A stretch of DNA of 64,000 nt, from the NCBI GenBank assembly GCA_963920705.1, contig OY987239.1, positions 9,019,504 through 9,083,503 on the forward strand, given 5' to 3'. A program made the translations under genes and the position numbers. How positions within the stretch are numbered: the first letter of the stretch is position 1; each line of letters begins with the position of its first letter. A model generated the notes under the pieces. It was not told the DNA's origin. It ran no database searches and saw nothing but the letters and a program-made list of their open reading frames with translations. Origin of the DNA: Odiellus spinosus. Lineage: Eukaryota > Arthropoda > Arachnida > Opiliones > Phalangiidae. Positions 10,910 through 22,420 of this stretch are shown one piece after another.

Positions 10910-13900
10910 TTAAATCCTCTCAGAACATTTTAAAAAGAATATCCAGTAGATGATTGTGAAAGTGACGAGAGTTATTGGAAAAACGATTCGGGAAACTTGG
11001 TCGAAATCGAGAGATTTCAAATCGATTGCGTGTCTTTTCGTGTACGATTTGCAACGTAAGCACAATCCCAATCGTATAGAATTCGGAAAATTGTCCTTGA
11101 CAACCGATTTAGTCGAGGTTATCGCCGGTATTCGATGCTCAAAGGTTTTAGTCTCGGTGAAATTAACTTCGGATATCTAAAATAAATGGAAAAATATTCG
11201 TATTGTCAGAAGCCGATGAAACCCTCCTTTGAAGTCTACTACTCTAATGTTCCAAATAGCGCTCCTCTGTATGGGTAAAATTCCCAATTTTACAAGATCG
11301 GGGGGGGGGGTCCTACTTCATACCCCCCTGTCTACGGAAAATTGGAAATTCTCTCTCTCCACAAACGACGACGTTTTTTTGACGAACTCTAAGGCTGCTA
11401 GAGATATTCGCTCGACGAGCTCCCGCTCCGAAAATAGCTACCGTTAGGAGGCGTACGAATCGCGCTTTTTGAAACTAACCCATACAGAGAGGGGTAGACA
11501 AGACCCGGGAGTAATAGACTTCAAAGGAGGGTTTCATCGGCTTCTGGTATTGTCTATAAAGGGAGAAACATAACCTAACAACAAGTGTTTTTATCGATTC
11601 CTTATCGTTTAAATCGGCCTAAACCAACAGTAAAACAATTTACAAACAAATATTGAACTAGAAATAAATTTAAAACTTCTAGCTGAAAATCGGCTTAGCT
11701 GGATTCATGGAGATCCTGCATTTCCTCGCATCCAGCTAAGCCTAGTTTCCTGGATTCAGTATCTACATGAATCTAGCTAAGCCTACTTTCCTGGATTCAG
11801 TATCTACATTATTCCAGCTAAGCCTACTTTCCAGGATTCAGTATCTCCATGAATCTAGCTAAGCCTACTTGGATTCAGTTTTTCCATTAATCCAGCTAAG
11901 CCTACCTTCCTGGATTCAGTATCTCTATGAATTAAGCTAAGCCTACTTTATGGATTCAGTATCTCCATGAATCTAGCTAAGCCTACTTGGATTCAGTATC
12001 TCCATTAATCCAGCTAAGCCTACTTGGATTCAGTATCTCCATTAATCCAGCTAAGCCTACCTTCCTGGATTCAGTATCTCTATGAATTAAGCTAAGCCTA
12101 CTTTTCTGGATTCAGTATCTCCATGAATCCAGCTAAGCCTACTTTCCTGGTATATTAATATTTGTTAAAACTTTAATGAATTTAAATATAATGAATCGAT
12201 GAAAAAATCACTTGTTGTGTTATTTTTGGAGACCTAGCTGAGCTAGCTCGGACATGAATGTGACTACCAGAAAACCCCTGCTAGGTTCATCGCTCTAACA
12301 AGAACTCCCAATATAATACCTGATTAAAATTGACGAGTTTTCTCGCTCGCGAATTGGCCAAGACGAATTCGACCAAGGACAAGAAAACGAGCAAGAGACA
12401 TCCGAATAGCCAGACGTCCATTGCCGTCATATAATTAACAGATGGTAATGAATTGCGAGCGGATACCATCTGGGTAGAAAGTGTTAACAAAGCAGTCACC
12501 CCTAAAGTGACCCGTCCTGGAACTGCGTCCGTATCCAGCCAAAAGGACACGAAGGAAAGGCAGACAACCAGGAATGATGGCATATAAGTATTCACCATGC
12601 TCGATGTTAGATATCGTACGAAATGAAAGTTGCAGTACAACTGAGTTGTATTTCCTAATGAATGAAGAAGAAAAATTATTAAAATCAAAGGGTGACCACT
12701 TTTCCTATATTTCCTATTTTTTCCTATATTTTCACCTCCTTCCTATTTTCTCCTATAATTTAATGGCAATTCCTATAATCTCCTATATTTCAACTCAAAA
12801 TCTCTAGTTAAGGGTAAAGTTCTAAATCATACTGTCAGCTGTGGCTGTTTAAGATTATTTTAGCTTAACTGTTCATTTTACAGTTAAAATAGTCTGTAAA
12901 ATTCCATACTATTTAAGCAATTGTATCATATTAATGCCGTGTTTAAACCGGTGGCGAGAGTTGACGCAATAATAAACATGGTTCCTACTTTTAATTATTT
13001 TCCTATTTTATCCTATATTTTACACTTATTTCTTCCTATTTTATCCTATTCCTATATTTTCTAAATTTCGCAAAGAAATTTCCTATATAGGATTTTCAAA
13101 TTTTCAGTGGTCACCCTGACTCGTTCATATCCCAATCGATTATAATCGATGAATTCAAATCGATATTTAAATGGCTCGGAATCGTTTTAAAGGCCATCTG
13201 TTCACTCATCGTCTTCATAAATCGATTTATTATAGTTTCAACTGTAGGTTGTTGAAACCAAATCAGTTTGGAACTAATTTCCCGAAGCAGTATCGATAAA
13301 TCAATTGAAATCAACAGGGTTGCCACAGGTCAGGGAAAACAGGGAATAGTCAGGGAATTTGAAAATGAACCAAGAAAGTCAGGGAATTTAAAGATCTTTG
13401 AAGAAGCCTGGAAATTACAATCATTATCTGCGGAAAAGATTTGAAGCTGACCGTATAGATACGCGGGTCAAAAGTTTGGCGAATATAATTAAATAAAAAA
13501 TAAAGGTCAGGGAAAATCGTTGGAAAAGGTCAGGGAGAAACCTGGAAAAGTCAGGAAATTTGAATCTGAAAAAAACTGTTGCTAAGCCTTTTTTCCCTAC
13601 AATGTCCTCTTCAGATTTAATCGAGATATTTATTACCTTCTCAGTTCTAAATTAACCTTTTAAATTCTAATAAACAGTTCTAAATTTGCATAAATTAATA
13701 TCATAAGTAACATATAATATCCATAAGTTTGACAGTTAGAATCCCTTGCATACAAAATATTTACTAAGAGCTTGTTCCACACTAAACATAAAATAGACTA
13801 ACAAAGTCTGGTGCCAAAATTAGGTTACTTGCGCATCGGGAAAAATTCGTTTCCAGTTTCATTCTGCATTTAACCAATTCCCAGCGTGTAGAAGTAAAAT

Positions 13901-16900
13901 CAGAAGCCGATGAAACCCTCCTTTGAAGTCTATTACTCCCGGGTCTTGTCTACCCCACTCTGTATGGGTTAGTTTCAAAAAGCGCGATTCGTACGCCTCC
14001 TAACGGTAGATATTTTCGGAGCGGGAGTTCGCCGAGCGAATATCTCCAGCAGCCTTGGAGTTCGTCAACCAAACGTCGTCGTTTGTGGAGAGAGAGAATT
14101 TCCAATTTTCCGTAGACAGGGGGTATGAAGTAGGACCCCTCCGATCTCGGAAAATTGTGAATTTTACCCATGGAAAGGAGCGCTATATCGAACATTAGAG
14201 TAGTAGACTTCAAAGGAGGGTTTAATCTACTTCTGGTAAAATCCATTATAACAACCTGACGTAAACTTAACGTGTTTGGAGAAAATGGTCGGTTGTTTCA
14301 TTTTGAACTGTTGCAAACCAACGTGATCGAAAATGTAGACACTTTTCATTCTCTTGGCTTCAGGATTGGTCGAATTCTTCATCCAAACTAAATAAGCGTC
14401 TGTATCTCTGCTTGACACTGTCAATTTAATAGCAAATGCGTCTAAATTTACTGATATATTTAGTCTATGGTGGGACTAGCTTACTAAGCATTAGCCTAAG
14501 TGAGCAGTCCTGCGAGTCCATTGGGTAGAACCAAAATTTCATTTGGCAGCTTACGACAATGTGATACCTAATACGATTTAGAATGGATTTAGGAAATTAG
14601 TTGCCCGGATAATTACTAAGCATTAAAGAAATAGATTACGTCGTATTTTGTATCCAAAGATACTCTGGTTGGTTATTTAGTATCTTATCATTGAGGACAA
14701 ACTGTTAGTTAATTTAGCATCCATAGATAATTACTTGTCATTTGGGACAAACTGTAGTTTATTTCTTATCCATGGACAATTACTTGTCATTGTGGACAAA
14801 CTGTTAGTTTATTTATTATCTATGGACAATTACTTATCATTGGGGACAAACTGTTAGTTTATTTAGCATCCATAGATAATTACTTGTCATTTGGGACAAA
14901 CTGTTAGTTTATTTATTATCCATGGACCATATTACTTATCATTCTGGACAAACTATTAGTTTATTTATTATCCATGGACAATTATCATTGTGGACGAACT
15001 GTTAGTTTATTTATTATCCATGGACAATTACTTATCATTGTGGACAAACTGTTAGTTTATTTATTATCCATGGACAATTACTTATCATTGTGGACAAACT
15101 GTTAGTTTATTTATTATCCATGGACAATTACTTATCATTGGGGACAAACTGTTAGTTTATTTATTATTGATGGACAATTACTTATCATTGTGGACAAACT
15201 GTTAGTTTATTTATTATCCATGGACAATTACTTATCATTGTGGACAAACTGTTAGTTTATTTATTATCCATGGACAATTACTTATCATTGTGGACAAACT
15301 GTTAGTTAATTTATTATCCATGGACAATTACTTATCATTGTGGACAAACTGTTAGTTTATTATCTATGGACACTTACTTATCATTGGGACAAAATGTTAG
15401 TTTATTATCTATGGACAATTACCAAGAATCCATTCAGGTTCCATAAGAATATGGGAGGGCCGCGATTCAATAACCATCCTCCCAAACTTTGTAGCAAAAG
15501 TTCGTCCGCTTCGAATCGATTTTTCAAGTAAATCGCTCCTGACATTATATTATTAACCCGCGCCACTAACGACCTTGACATAATATTTTGGGTAATAAAA
15601 ATGGAGCCGACCGAAAAAAGATCTAAGCGTACAAATGTGGCGAAAATTGCGGACGAACTTTTGTTACAAAGTTTGGGAGGATGATGCCAGAGGTTAAAGC
15701 TATGCTCCCATATTCTTATGGAACCTGAATGGATTCTTGCAATTACTTATCATTGTGGATAAACTGTTAGTTAATTTATTATCCATGGACAATTACTTAT
15801 CATTGTGGACAAACTGTTAGTTTATTTATTATCCATGGACAATTACTTATCATTGTGGACAAACTATTAGTTTATTTATTATCCATGGACAATTACTTAT
15901 CATTGTGGACAAATTATTAGTTTATTTATTACCCATGGACAATTACTTATCATTTGGGACAAACTGTTAGTTAATTTATTATCCATGGACAATTACTTAT
16001 CATTGGGGACAAACTGATAGTTTATTTATCCACGGACAATTACGTATCATTGAGAACAAACCCCAGAGTCCTAGCTTATTTTATGTGGTTGCCTTTATTA
16101 GATTACTATTCAAAAAATAGTATCTGTTAAAGTTACTTGACATTGAGAACTACAAAAAAAAAAGCTTAGATCGAAATTAACCACGTCTAAGTACCTACTA
16201 TACTGGTAAATACTTTTTCCTGGTAAAACTTTCATGTCCACGTTTGGAACAGTGGCATCAAAAAGTGTCGAAACCTTAGAACTTAAGAAAATGACGTCAG
16301 GTTTCCATAAACAATCCCTGGCATGCTGTGGCAAAGTTTCGGCGTATTTGATTTCAACGTCACTGAGGTCAATCGTAGGATCCCGCCAGATTTCGGTTAA
16401 AAATATTTGCAAACTGAATTGCTGCCAACATAATTTTTAATAAAGATGAAATATTAGTTTTCTACAATAATATTATCACCGATAGAGCTCGGAATCGGAT
16501 ATCCATTATCTTTCGTTGTATATTTTCAGATATTTTATTTTCGGATAAATTGTTTGTAACTAAAACAAAGAAATTTCTATATTCGTATAATTGTTAAAAG
16601 GTTTACCCGAAGATAAGCCTTCGCCGCTTTATCTATCTACAAATTACTCGTATTCAAACGTATAACGATGGATAAGAAACATTCACGTTTCCAGCCAGAA
16701 TTAGTCTAAAATATAAGAAAAAATTTCAAATTGACTTTTAATTCGAAGAATATAAATAAAACGACGAAACTAAGATTTTAAATCATCTTTTTATTCGTTA
16801 TTTTTCACGAAAATAAATTTTGAATGTTTTTTTATCCGAACGTATAACGCGGATAATATTCTAAGATAAGGTCATTTTTGGATAAAAACGGATATGGATT

Positions 16901-19900
16901 ACGTTTTTTTACAGTTTATCTTCGAATAAGTTAACTCGAATGAAAAATAGTCTTATTTTTAATCAAACAGATAATATACCTCAGAATTTAGTAGATTTTA
17001 TCCAATTAATAAAAATTAGACGAATTCCGAGCTCTAGGTTGCATTTTCCTTTTAATTTAGGCTAAAATTTAGATTGGAGAGTCGAATATGTCTTGCTGAA
17101 AATGTTACAAAAAATTGCAAATCGTTTTTATTAGAATTTGGTGCCAATATCACTTTCTTTTATCGAACCACTTCAGGCTCTTGTACACTTTGTTTTGATG
17201 AAAAAAAAGTGGGGGGAACGGGTAATTATATTTGGTTTAAGTTAATAATTAATGAATATTACCATAAGTTGTTCGTTAACGTCGTAAACGTCGGTTATCA
17301 AGAGTTGGATAGCAATTTCGATCGGTTTTTCTGTAATAACGTCAAATATATAACTATCGAACTTTGTGAGCATTATATTATATCCAGGCAAACAAAATAT
17401 ATTATAATTAAGGGTAAAGATCATAAAGGGAGAAAGGAACCTAAAAATTGCTTACCAAGTGCAGTACGTGTGTAATTAGCAGCAGTTATGCACGTCGCCG
17501 GTTTCTTTAAGTTCCAATTAACAAATGCCTTCGACAAACTTATCCTAATTAAAATATAAATCGAATATAAGCCTTCGCCGCTTTATCTACCTACAAATTA
17601 CTCGTTTTCAAACGTATAACAATGGATAAGAATCATTCGCGTTTCAAGAATTTGTCTAAAATATAAGAAAAATATTTCAAATTGACTTTTAATTCGAAGA
17701 ATATAAATAAAACGACGAAACTAAGATTTTAAATCATCTTTTTATTCGTTATTTTTCACGAAATTAAATTTTGAATGTTTTTTATACGAACGTATAACGC
17801 GGATAATATTCTAAAATAAGGCCATTTTTGGATAAAAACGGATATGGATTACGTTTTTTTACTTTATCTTCGAATAAGTTAACTCGAATGAAAAATAGTC
17901 TATTTTTAATCAAACAGGTAATATATATCTGAATTTTGTAGATTTTATCCAATTAATAAAAATTATACGAATTGACCCTGTTTTAAAAGCCTACAATCTA
18001 AAGTGCGTGATATGTTTCGAGCCGTTTTTGTTTTCACGCAACTTGAGTCAATCGATAAAAGAATCACTTGTTAATAGACTTTATTATCCCTTTAATTAAA
18101 AACCTTATTTTTAAAGTGAAGATGAAATGTATTTATTTATAAAATATATTAATTGTATTTTTTTTGATTTTTATTAATAGGATATTGGATTTATCGAATC
18201 AACAGACATGTGGATTTCATAAATTTCATTTTACTTCGTCTGATCTTCTCAAAATTGGATATCTCGGATTATATTCTTTGTAACAAACGTGTAAGTACCA
18301 TGACAATTTTCTTGCCATTGTAGCATGGCTATTTTATTTTCTATTTTTGTGTTTGGTGTATCATTATTGTTCGCGTCGCGAAAAATAAGTTACGGGAAAC
18401 AACGCGTTGAAAGTGGAATATTGGAAGAACCATTATCCAATCGAACGTACAATACCGAAAGAACATTTCGTAACCACTTCGTCGAGCGCGTAACCGCGAA
18501 ACAAGTTTTCTTAACCATTCCGTCGAGCGCGTAACCTCGAAAGAAGTTTTCATAACCATTCCGTCGAACGCGTAACCTGGCCAGAATGTTTCTTAAACAT
18601 TCCGTCGAACGCGTATAACCTAGCCAAAATTGCTCAAAACCATTCCGTCGAACGCGTAACCTCGAAAGAACCTTTCTTAAGCATTCCGTCGAACGCGTAA
18701 CCTGGAAAGAATGTTTCGTAAACATTCCGTCAAACGCGTAATCTAGCCAAAATTGTTCAAAACTATTCCGTCGAACGCGTAACCGCGAGAGACGTTTTCT
18801 TAACCATTCCGTCGAACGCGTAACCTGGCCAGAATGTTTCTTAAACATTCCGTCGAATGCGTAACCTAGCCAAAATTGTTCAAAACCATTCCTTCGAACG
18901 CGTAACCGCGAAAGAAGTTTTCTTAAGCATTCCGTCGAACGCGTAACCTGGCCAGAATGTTTCTTAAACATTCCGTCGAACGCGTAACCTAGCCAAAATT
19001 GCTCAAAACCATTCCGTCGAACGCGTAACCGCGAAAGAATTTATCGTAACATTCCGTCGAATGCGTAACCTCGAAAAATCTTTTCATATTCATTCCGTCG
19101 AACGCGTAACCTGGCCAAAACGTTTCATTACATTCCGTCGAATGCGTAACCTCGAAAGAACATTTCATTACCATTCCGTCGAACGTGTAACCTCGAAAGA
19201 AGTTTTCATAACCATTTCGTTGAACGCGTAACCTGGCCAAAACTTTTCATAACCTCGAGAGAACCCCGTAACCATTCATACGAAAATGCAATCGGAAAAG
19301 CGTACAAGATCAACAATCGCGATTCGGTCAACAAAAGCTAACCTAATCAATGCCTATACTTTCCTACTCATACTTCTCACGAAGTTAATGGCCTTATGCC
19401 AACACTCTCTTAATTACCAAACCCAACTTATCGGGGTGAAACGAGCGCTACGAATCGAAACGGGGTTAAAAGTCGCGACATTTTCACACATTTCGCTCTT
19501 TTGACCCTGATAATTTTATTTTGCCTACAACCCTTCAGTGTTTTCAGAAGTATTCATTTATTTTAATCTAATTAACGCGCGCCTACATTACGAGCGCGGA
19601 GTTATTAGTTACGTTTGGGAGAGAACGTAGGTCATTCGGAAAGTTAGGCACTTGTGACCGACTTGAGCGTATCTCTCCCGGTCGCAGGACCTTTGACCCT
19701 TAGAGAAACGTGGCCATTAACTCTGCCGGGTCATCAAGGACCCCGTAAGTTTTTGCGATGCGCTGGGGCGTCCGTTTCTGGGTTGGAGCTCGCGAAGAGT
19801 CACTTAGGGACTGTTAGGACCTTTGGGATTTGGATTTTAGGTTAAGAACCCTACTTCGCGTTGCTGTTTTTGTGATTTTCAGCTACTTGGAAGTCCTTGT

Positions 19901-20456
19901 TCCTGGAAAGGAGAACTTACTTTTGAAATTGTATATTGTTTTCCGATACTTTTTAAACTTTTCTCATCAAGTATAATATTATATTTTGTATCGTAAGAAT
20001 TCGGGAGTGGGATGATAAACTAATTGTAAGGTTCGGGATGATAAACTACTTGTTGGCATTCGCCGTTTGAAAATCTAATTGTTGACATTCGCCCTTTGAA
20101 AATCTAATTGTTGGCATTCGCCGTTTGAAAATCTAATTGTTGGCATTCGCCGTTTGAAAATCTAATTGTTGGCATTCGCCATTTGAAAAACTACTTGTTG
20201 GCATTTGCCATTTGAAACACCAACAAAGGGGGATATTTGGTTTTCAGTTAAAAAAATGCTTAAATAATATTTTGTATAAACCAAAAAATTTAAAACTTAC
20301 GTTAATTTAGCCGATATTAATTTCTTCGCTAATTAACTACTCAAATTAGACGTTTATTTTTCTGCTTGTTAATCCCTAGGCATATGTAGATTTACCCAAA
20401 CACAATACTTACCAAATGATAAAAATAAACGTAGCCAGTCTGAAAGGTAGTTCCAT
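10910..20456 (-). CDS. Cys-loop ligand-gated anion channel subunit
   Basis: Pentameric neurotransmitter-type channel subunit in the plasma membrane. Exons, 5' to 3': about 17395-17263, 16421-16195, 14567-14485, 14417-14256, 12654-12320, 11176-10910. Phases agree throughout and the last five total 1074 nt ending in TAA. Visible: PIEIAIQLLITDVYDV (N-terminal beta strands), EIWRDPTI, LWKPDV, then a canonical Cys loop CQMKFWFYPMDSQDC with 13 residues between cysteines. TM1 ends SFVSFWLD. TM2 is PGRVTLGVTALLTLSTQ; the PGR start is typical of anion-selective members. TM3 follows DVWLFG. A short intracellular loop leads to TM4 after LDFDQVSRIVFP. A possible signal-peptide exon lies at 20456-20413 (start MELPFRLATFIFII); its phase fits an uncertain 5' edge of exon 2. 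Ligand (glutamate, histamine, GABA, pH) cannot be told from this. MITEs lie 20 bp from one donor and 30 bp from one acceptor. Confidence 0.86.
11207..11546 (+). mobile_element. F1 MITE, copy 4 (orientation A)
   Basis: 340 bp, with perfect 7-bp duplication GTATTGT on both sides (11200-11206, 11547-11553). It is in the last intron of the Cys-loop gene, only 30 bp upstream of the acceptor of the TM4 exon. Confidence 0.94.
11556..12215. mobile_element. Decayed TTAA-type foldback element with internal expansion
   Basis: The left part (TAAAGGGAGAAACATAACCT onward, with TTATCGATTCCTTATCGTTT) and the right part (near 12190-12215) match the stems of the snapback family at 28134-28569. The central hairpin region has been replaced by a 41-bp tandem array. 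Confidence 0.7.
11690..12155 (+). repeat. 41-bp minisatellite derived from a foldback stem
   Basis: About 12 copies, some shortened, of a unit containing GGATTCAGTATCTCCATGAA then TCCAGCTAAGCCTACTTTCC. The unit is recognisably the inner stem of the snapback family (GGATCTCCATGAATCCCGCT, AAGCCTATTTTC), so the array arose inside a transposable element in an intron of the Cys-loop gene. Confidence 0.85.
12690..13116. mobile_element. Short inverted-repeat element, hAT-like ends
   Basis: Ends GGGTGACCACT and AGTGGTCACCC are inverted. The interior is rich in TTCCTAT runs. The start lies 36 bp upstream of the acceptor of the TM1-TM3 exon of the Cys-loop gene. No clear target duplication, so the superfamily is a guess. 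Confidence 0.6.
13315..13590 (+). mobile_element. hAT-like MITE, decayed
   Basis: Starts CAGGGTTGCCACAGGTCAGG with repeated AGTCAGGGAATTT motifs and ends in a decayed version of the inverted end. The ends resemble hAT-type non-autonomous elements common in invertebrates. A related right end is at 21208-21283. Confidence 0.6.
13591..13900. other. Intron sequence without recognised features
   Basis: AT-rich part of the Cys-loop gene's fifth visible intron, between the hAT-like MITE and an F1 MITE. I see nothing in it. Confidence 0.4.
13901..14235 (-). mobile_element. F1 MITE, copy 5 (orientation B)
   Basis: 335 bp, with perfect 7-bp duplication GTAAAAT (13894-13900, 14236-14242). It begins 20 bp after the donor of exon 14417-14256 of the Cys-loop gene. 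The open frame reading from that exon into the element is an intron read-through. Confidence 0.94.
14690..16065 (+). repeat. 50-bp minisatellite in a Cys-loop gene intron
   Basis: About 21 copies of a 50-bp unit (TGGACAATTACTTATCATTG then TGGACAAACTGTTAGTTTAT then TTATTATCCA). It fills the intron just before the Cys-loop exon and is split by an F2 MITE at 15423-15739, so the array is older than that insertion. Confidence 0.94.
15423..15739 (+). mobile_element. F2 MITE, copy 2, nested in a minisatellite
   Basis: 317 bp, same family and orientation as 904-1220. Flanked by perfect 7-bp duplications CAATTAC (15416-15422 and 15740-15746). Neighbouring repeat units give the empty site (GGACAATTACTTATC), which proves both the boundaries and the duplication length. 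Confidence 0.95.
16485..17034 (+). mobile_element. TA-flanked foldback element, full length
   Basis: 550 bp with ends GAGCTCGGAAT and ATTCCGAGCTC, bounded by TA on each side. It has no coding capacity. The TA duplication suggests mobilisation by a Tc1/mariner-type transposase. It lies in the intron between the first two firmly placed exons of the Cys-loop gene. Confidence 0.82.
17569..17973 (+). mobile_element. TA-flanked foldback element, left-truncated copy
   Basis: Matches the interior and right end of 16485-17034 from TAAGCCTTCGCCGCTTTATC onward, and ends at ATACGAATT without the final GAGCTC. Confidence 0.75.
17974..18460. other. Unassigned AT-rich stretch
   Basis: No recognisable gene or repeat. 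A plus-strand stretch at 18181-18280 looks faintly exon-like (acceptor TTATTAATAG, about 32 codons) but matches no family I know. Confidence 0.3.
18461..19265 (-). repeat. 41-bp CpG-rich minisatellite
   Basis: About 19 copies of a unit containing CATTCCGTCGAACGCGTAAC followed by a variable arm (CTGGCCAGAATGTTTCTTAA or CTCGAAAGAAGTTTTCATAA). The two alternating arms suggest a higher-order structure. The open frames of 72-193 codons in it are repeat artefacts. Confidence 0.9.
19266..20034. other. Unassigned region, locally GC-richer
   Basis: Short open frames at 19286-19504 and 19654-19845 show no known domain and no sign of a splice structure. I do not call a gene. Confidence 0.3.
20035..20215 (+). 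repeat. 29-bp minisatellite
   Basis: Six to seven copies of TTGTTGGCATTCGCCGTTTG plus AAAATCTAA, with single-base variants. Confidence 0.9.
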
Positions 20457-20891
20457 TTTCTTCAAGATCGTAAAAAATGATTTAGTGCTTTTATTTCAAG
20501 ACTACGTTTTCAGAGTAAAGCTATAGGTTTTAACAAAAAACGTTAAAGAACACAGTATTGCTTTCAAAATCGAATTTTTAATCTACCTATACAACTCTTC
20601 TAAAAGCAATGGGAAAAAATTTAATGTCAGGAAAGCCACTAGCCGTGGGAAAGTGGCGAGTACATTTCGAAACACAAACAGTATTATTTTTACCCTCTAG
20701 TATTTAAGCTATGAAAGTTGGATCGATGCTTGCGTGTTATATGGTATTACACCGAGGGAATTTTATATTTTGGTTAAAGTGAACCTGTTATTGCTTAAGT
20801 GGTCCTGTCACAGAGTTCTCACTTTAAAAGGTTTAATTAGAAGAAATAAAAATATATGTATATCAAAATCAATAAAAACAATTCTCAAAAC
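20457..20891. other. Unassigned AT-rich stretch
   Basis: Upstream (on the minus strand) of the possible signal-peptide exon of the Cys-loop gene. It might hold the promoter; no motif was convincing. Confidence 0.25.
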
Positions 20892-21207
20892 CAAGAATCC
20901 ATTCAGGTTCCATAAGAATATGGGAGCATAGCTTTAGCCTCTGGTACCATCCTCCCAAACTTTGTAACAAAAGTTCGTCCGCAATTTTTGCAACATTTGT
21001 ACGCTTAGATCTTTTTTCGGTCGGCTCCATTTGTATTACCCAAAATATTATGTCAAGGTCGTTAGTGGCTCGGGTTAATAATAGATGTCAGGAGCGATTT
21101 ACTTGAAAAATCGATTCGAAGTGGACGAACTTTTGCTACAAAGTTTGGGAGGATGGTTATTGAATCGCGGCCCTCCCATATTCTTAAGGAACCTGAATGG
21201 ATTCTTG
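20892..21207 (-). mobile_element. F2 MITE, copy 3
   Basis: 316 bp, inverted relative to the other two copies, with the same CAAGAATCC ends. It abuts the decayed hAT-like end that follows. No matching target duplication. Confidence 0.88.
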
Positions 21208-21283
21208 GTATTAGTAGGAAAAGGTCAAGGAAAAACCTGGAAAAGTCAGGGAATTTGAATCTCAAAAATCTGTGGCAACCCTG
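21208..21283 (+). mobile_element. Right end of a hAT-like MITE
   Basis: Ends TGTGGCAACCCTG, complementary to the start of the element at 13315. The left part is missing, possibly lost on insertion of the F2 MITE. Confidence 0.6.
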
Positions 21284-21740
21284 CTCAGGTTTCAAGTTTG
21301 GGCAGAGACACACACGCCTATCTAGTTTCCTTGGCTACCAGCGTCATGTGGTAAAGAATTGTCAAATCTTACCAATATATAGACGACGAGTGGATGACCT
21401 GGCCCAGTTCCGCGTGAATGTACCACCAAAACGAGGGGAATTTAATTTTATTTCAAATTGGCAGAACATGTCAAGATAAGCTCCTTTTTATTTCAAAACA
21501 CCGTTAAGATAATGGTGAGGGTGTCATTACAAATTTGTGCCGTTTTAAGCCCTTGTTATACAAAGTCTAATACATTATTTAGTGTAAAATTTATAGAAAT
21601 ATTTCCTCGTAGCAAGGTTGTCTACCTACTGTTAAGTTATTACAGTAAATAATTAAGCAATAAATTATAATATTATATAAATAATAAGACAGTTTTCACA
21701 AATCATCAATTTTATATATTATTATTATTCTTTTAAGGTT
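21284..21740. other. Stretch downstream of minus-strand IR copy 1
   Basis: AT-rich, with a possible but unconvincing minus-strand exon near 21478-21380. Otherwise nothing recognised. Confidence 0.3.
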
Positions 21741-21957
21741 TTATGAATTGTAGAAATACGCGATCCATATAAATGGTGCAAATGCCATAGCGATTGAATA
21801 ACCAATGAAAAGGATGACCAAAGTTAATTTGAATTCGCTCCAGTTTAATTCAAATTCCTGTTGATCCAATGACGGCCTGAACAAGTGTTTATCCAAGAAA
21901 AAGCCTGCATCCTTAGCTTCGGTATCTATCAATTTCATCTCTTGAACTTTAACGAAC

Positions 21958-22350
21958 CTTTAAATAAATTAGGTCAGTATATCTTTAGCTGAAGATTAGC
22001 CAATGAGGAAGCTCGTAATTTCATTTTTGCGCTACATGGACGACTGGCGAGACCAAAGAATAAACTATGGTTTATCAAGAGTCCATGAAACCATGCATTG
22101 CGTATATCTAAGATTATTTTAAACTGAGCTCCTCAGAGGAAACTATCCCGGAGGATTTGGGTCCACTTGATCGACTCCCAAATGATCGACAAGAGGTCTA
22201 CTTGATCGACACCCAAATGATCGACTTACAATTGATCGACTCCCAAATGATCGACAAGAGGTCCACTTGATCGACTCCCAAACGATCGACAAAGGGATCA
22301 AATGATTGATGCGTAATCCCAAATTACCGACAACAAAGGGTGCATTTGAT
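21958..22350. repeat. Degenerate GATCGACTCCCAAAT motifs
   Basis: From about 22160 to 22330, scattered inverted versions of the neighbouring 15-bp satellite (TTGATCGACTCCCAAATGAT and relatives). They are opposite in orientation to the main array, so the two could pair. 21958-22125 is ordinary intron homologous to 36579-36747. Confidence 0.7.
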
Positions 22351-22393
22351 CGTTTCCCAATTGGTCAACTTCGTAATAACGATTATAAATAGA

Positions 22394-22420
22394 TTAACCT
22401 AACCTAACCTAACCTAACCG
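22394..22420 (-). repeat. Short interstitial telomere-like repeat (AACCT)
   Basis: About five AACCT units, the complement of the arthropod telomere repeat TTAGG. Short enough to be chance, but consistent with an arthropod source. Confidence 0.6.

Noticed and set aside
17074-17475. 133-codon plus-strand frame that looks protein-like with cysteines
   Set aside because: It is the antisense shadow of a Cys-loop channel exon. The minus strand shows the recognisable N-terminal strand motif and a donor in the correct phase.
18181-18280. Plus-strand exon-like stretch with acceptor and 32 open codons
   Set aside because: No recognisable domain and no neighbouring plus-strand exons.
21380-21478. Possible minus-strand exon with CQFEIKLN and a GTAAGA donor
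   Set aside because: No family match and no partner exon of fitting phase; it may be chance.
22394-22420. Chromosome end or telomere
   Set aside because: Only about five AACCT units, internal to the sequence and flanked by ordinary DNA.
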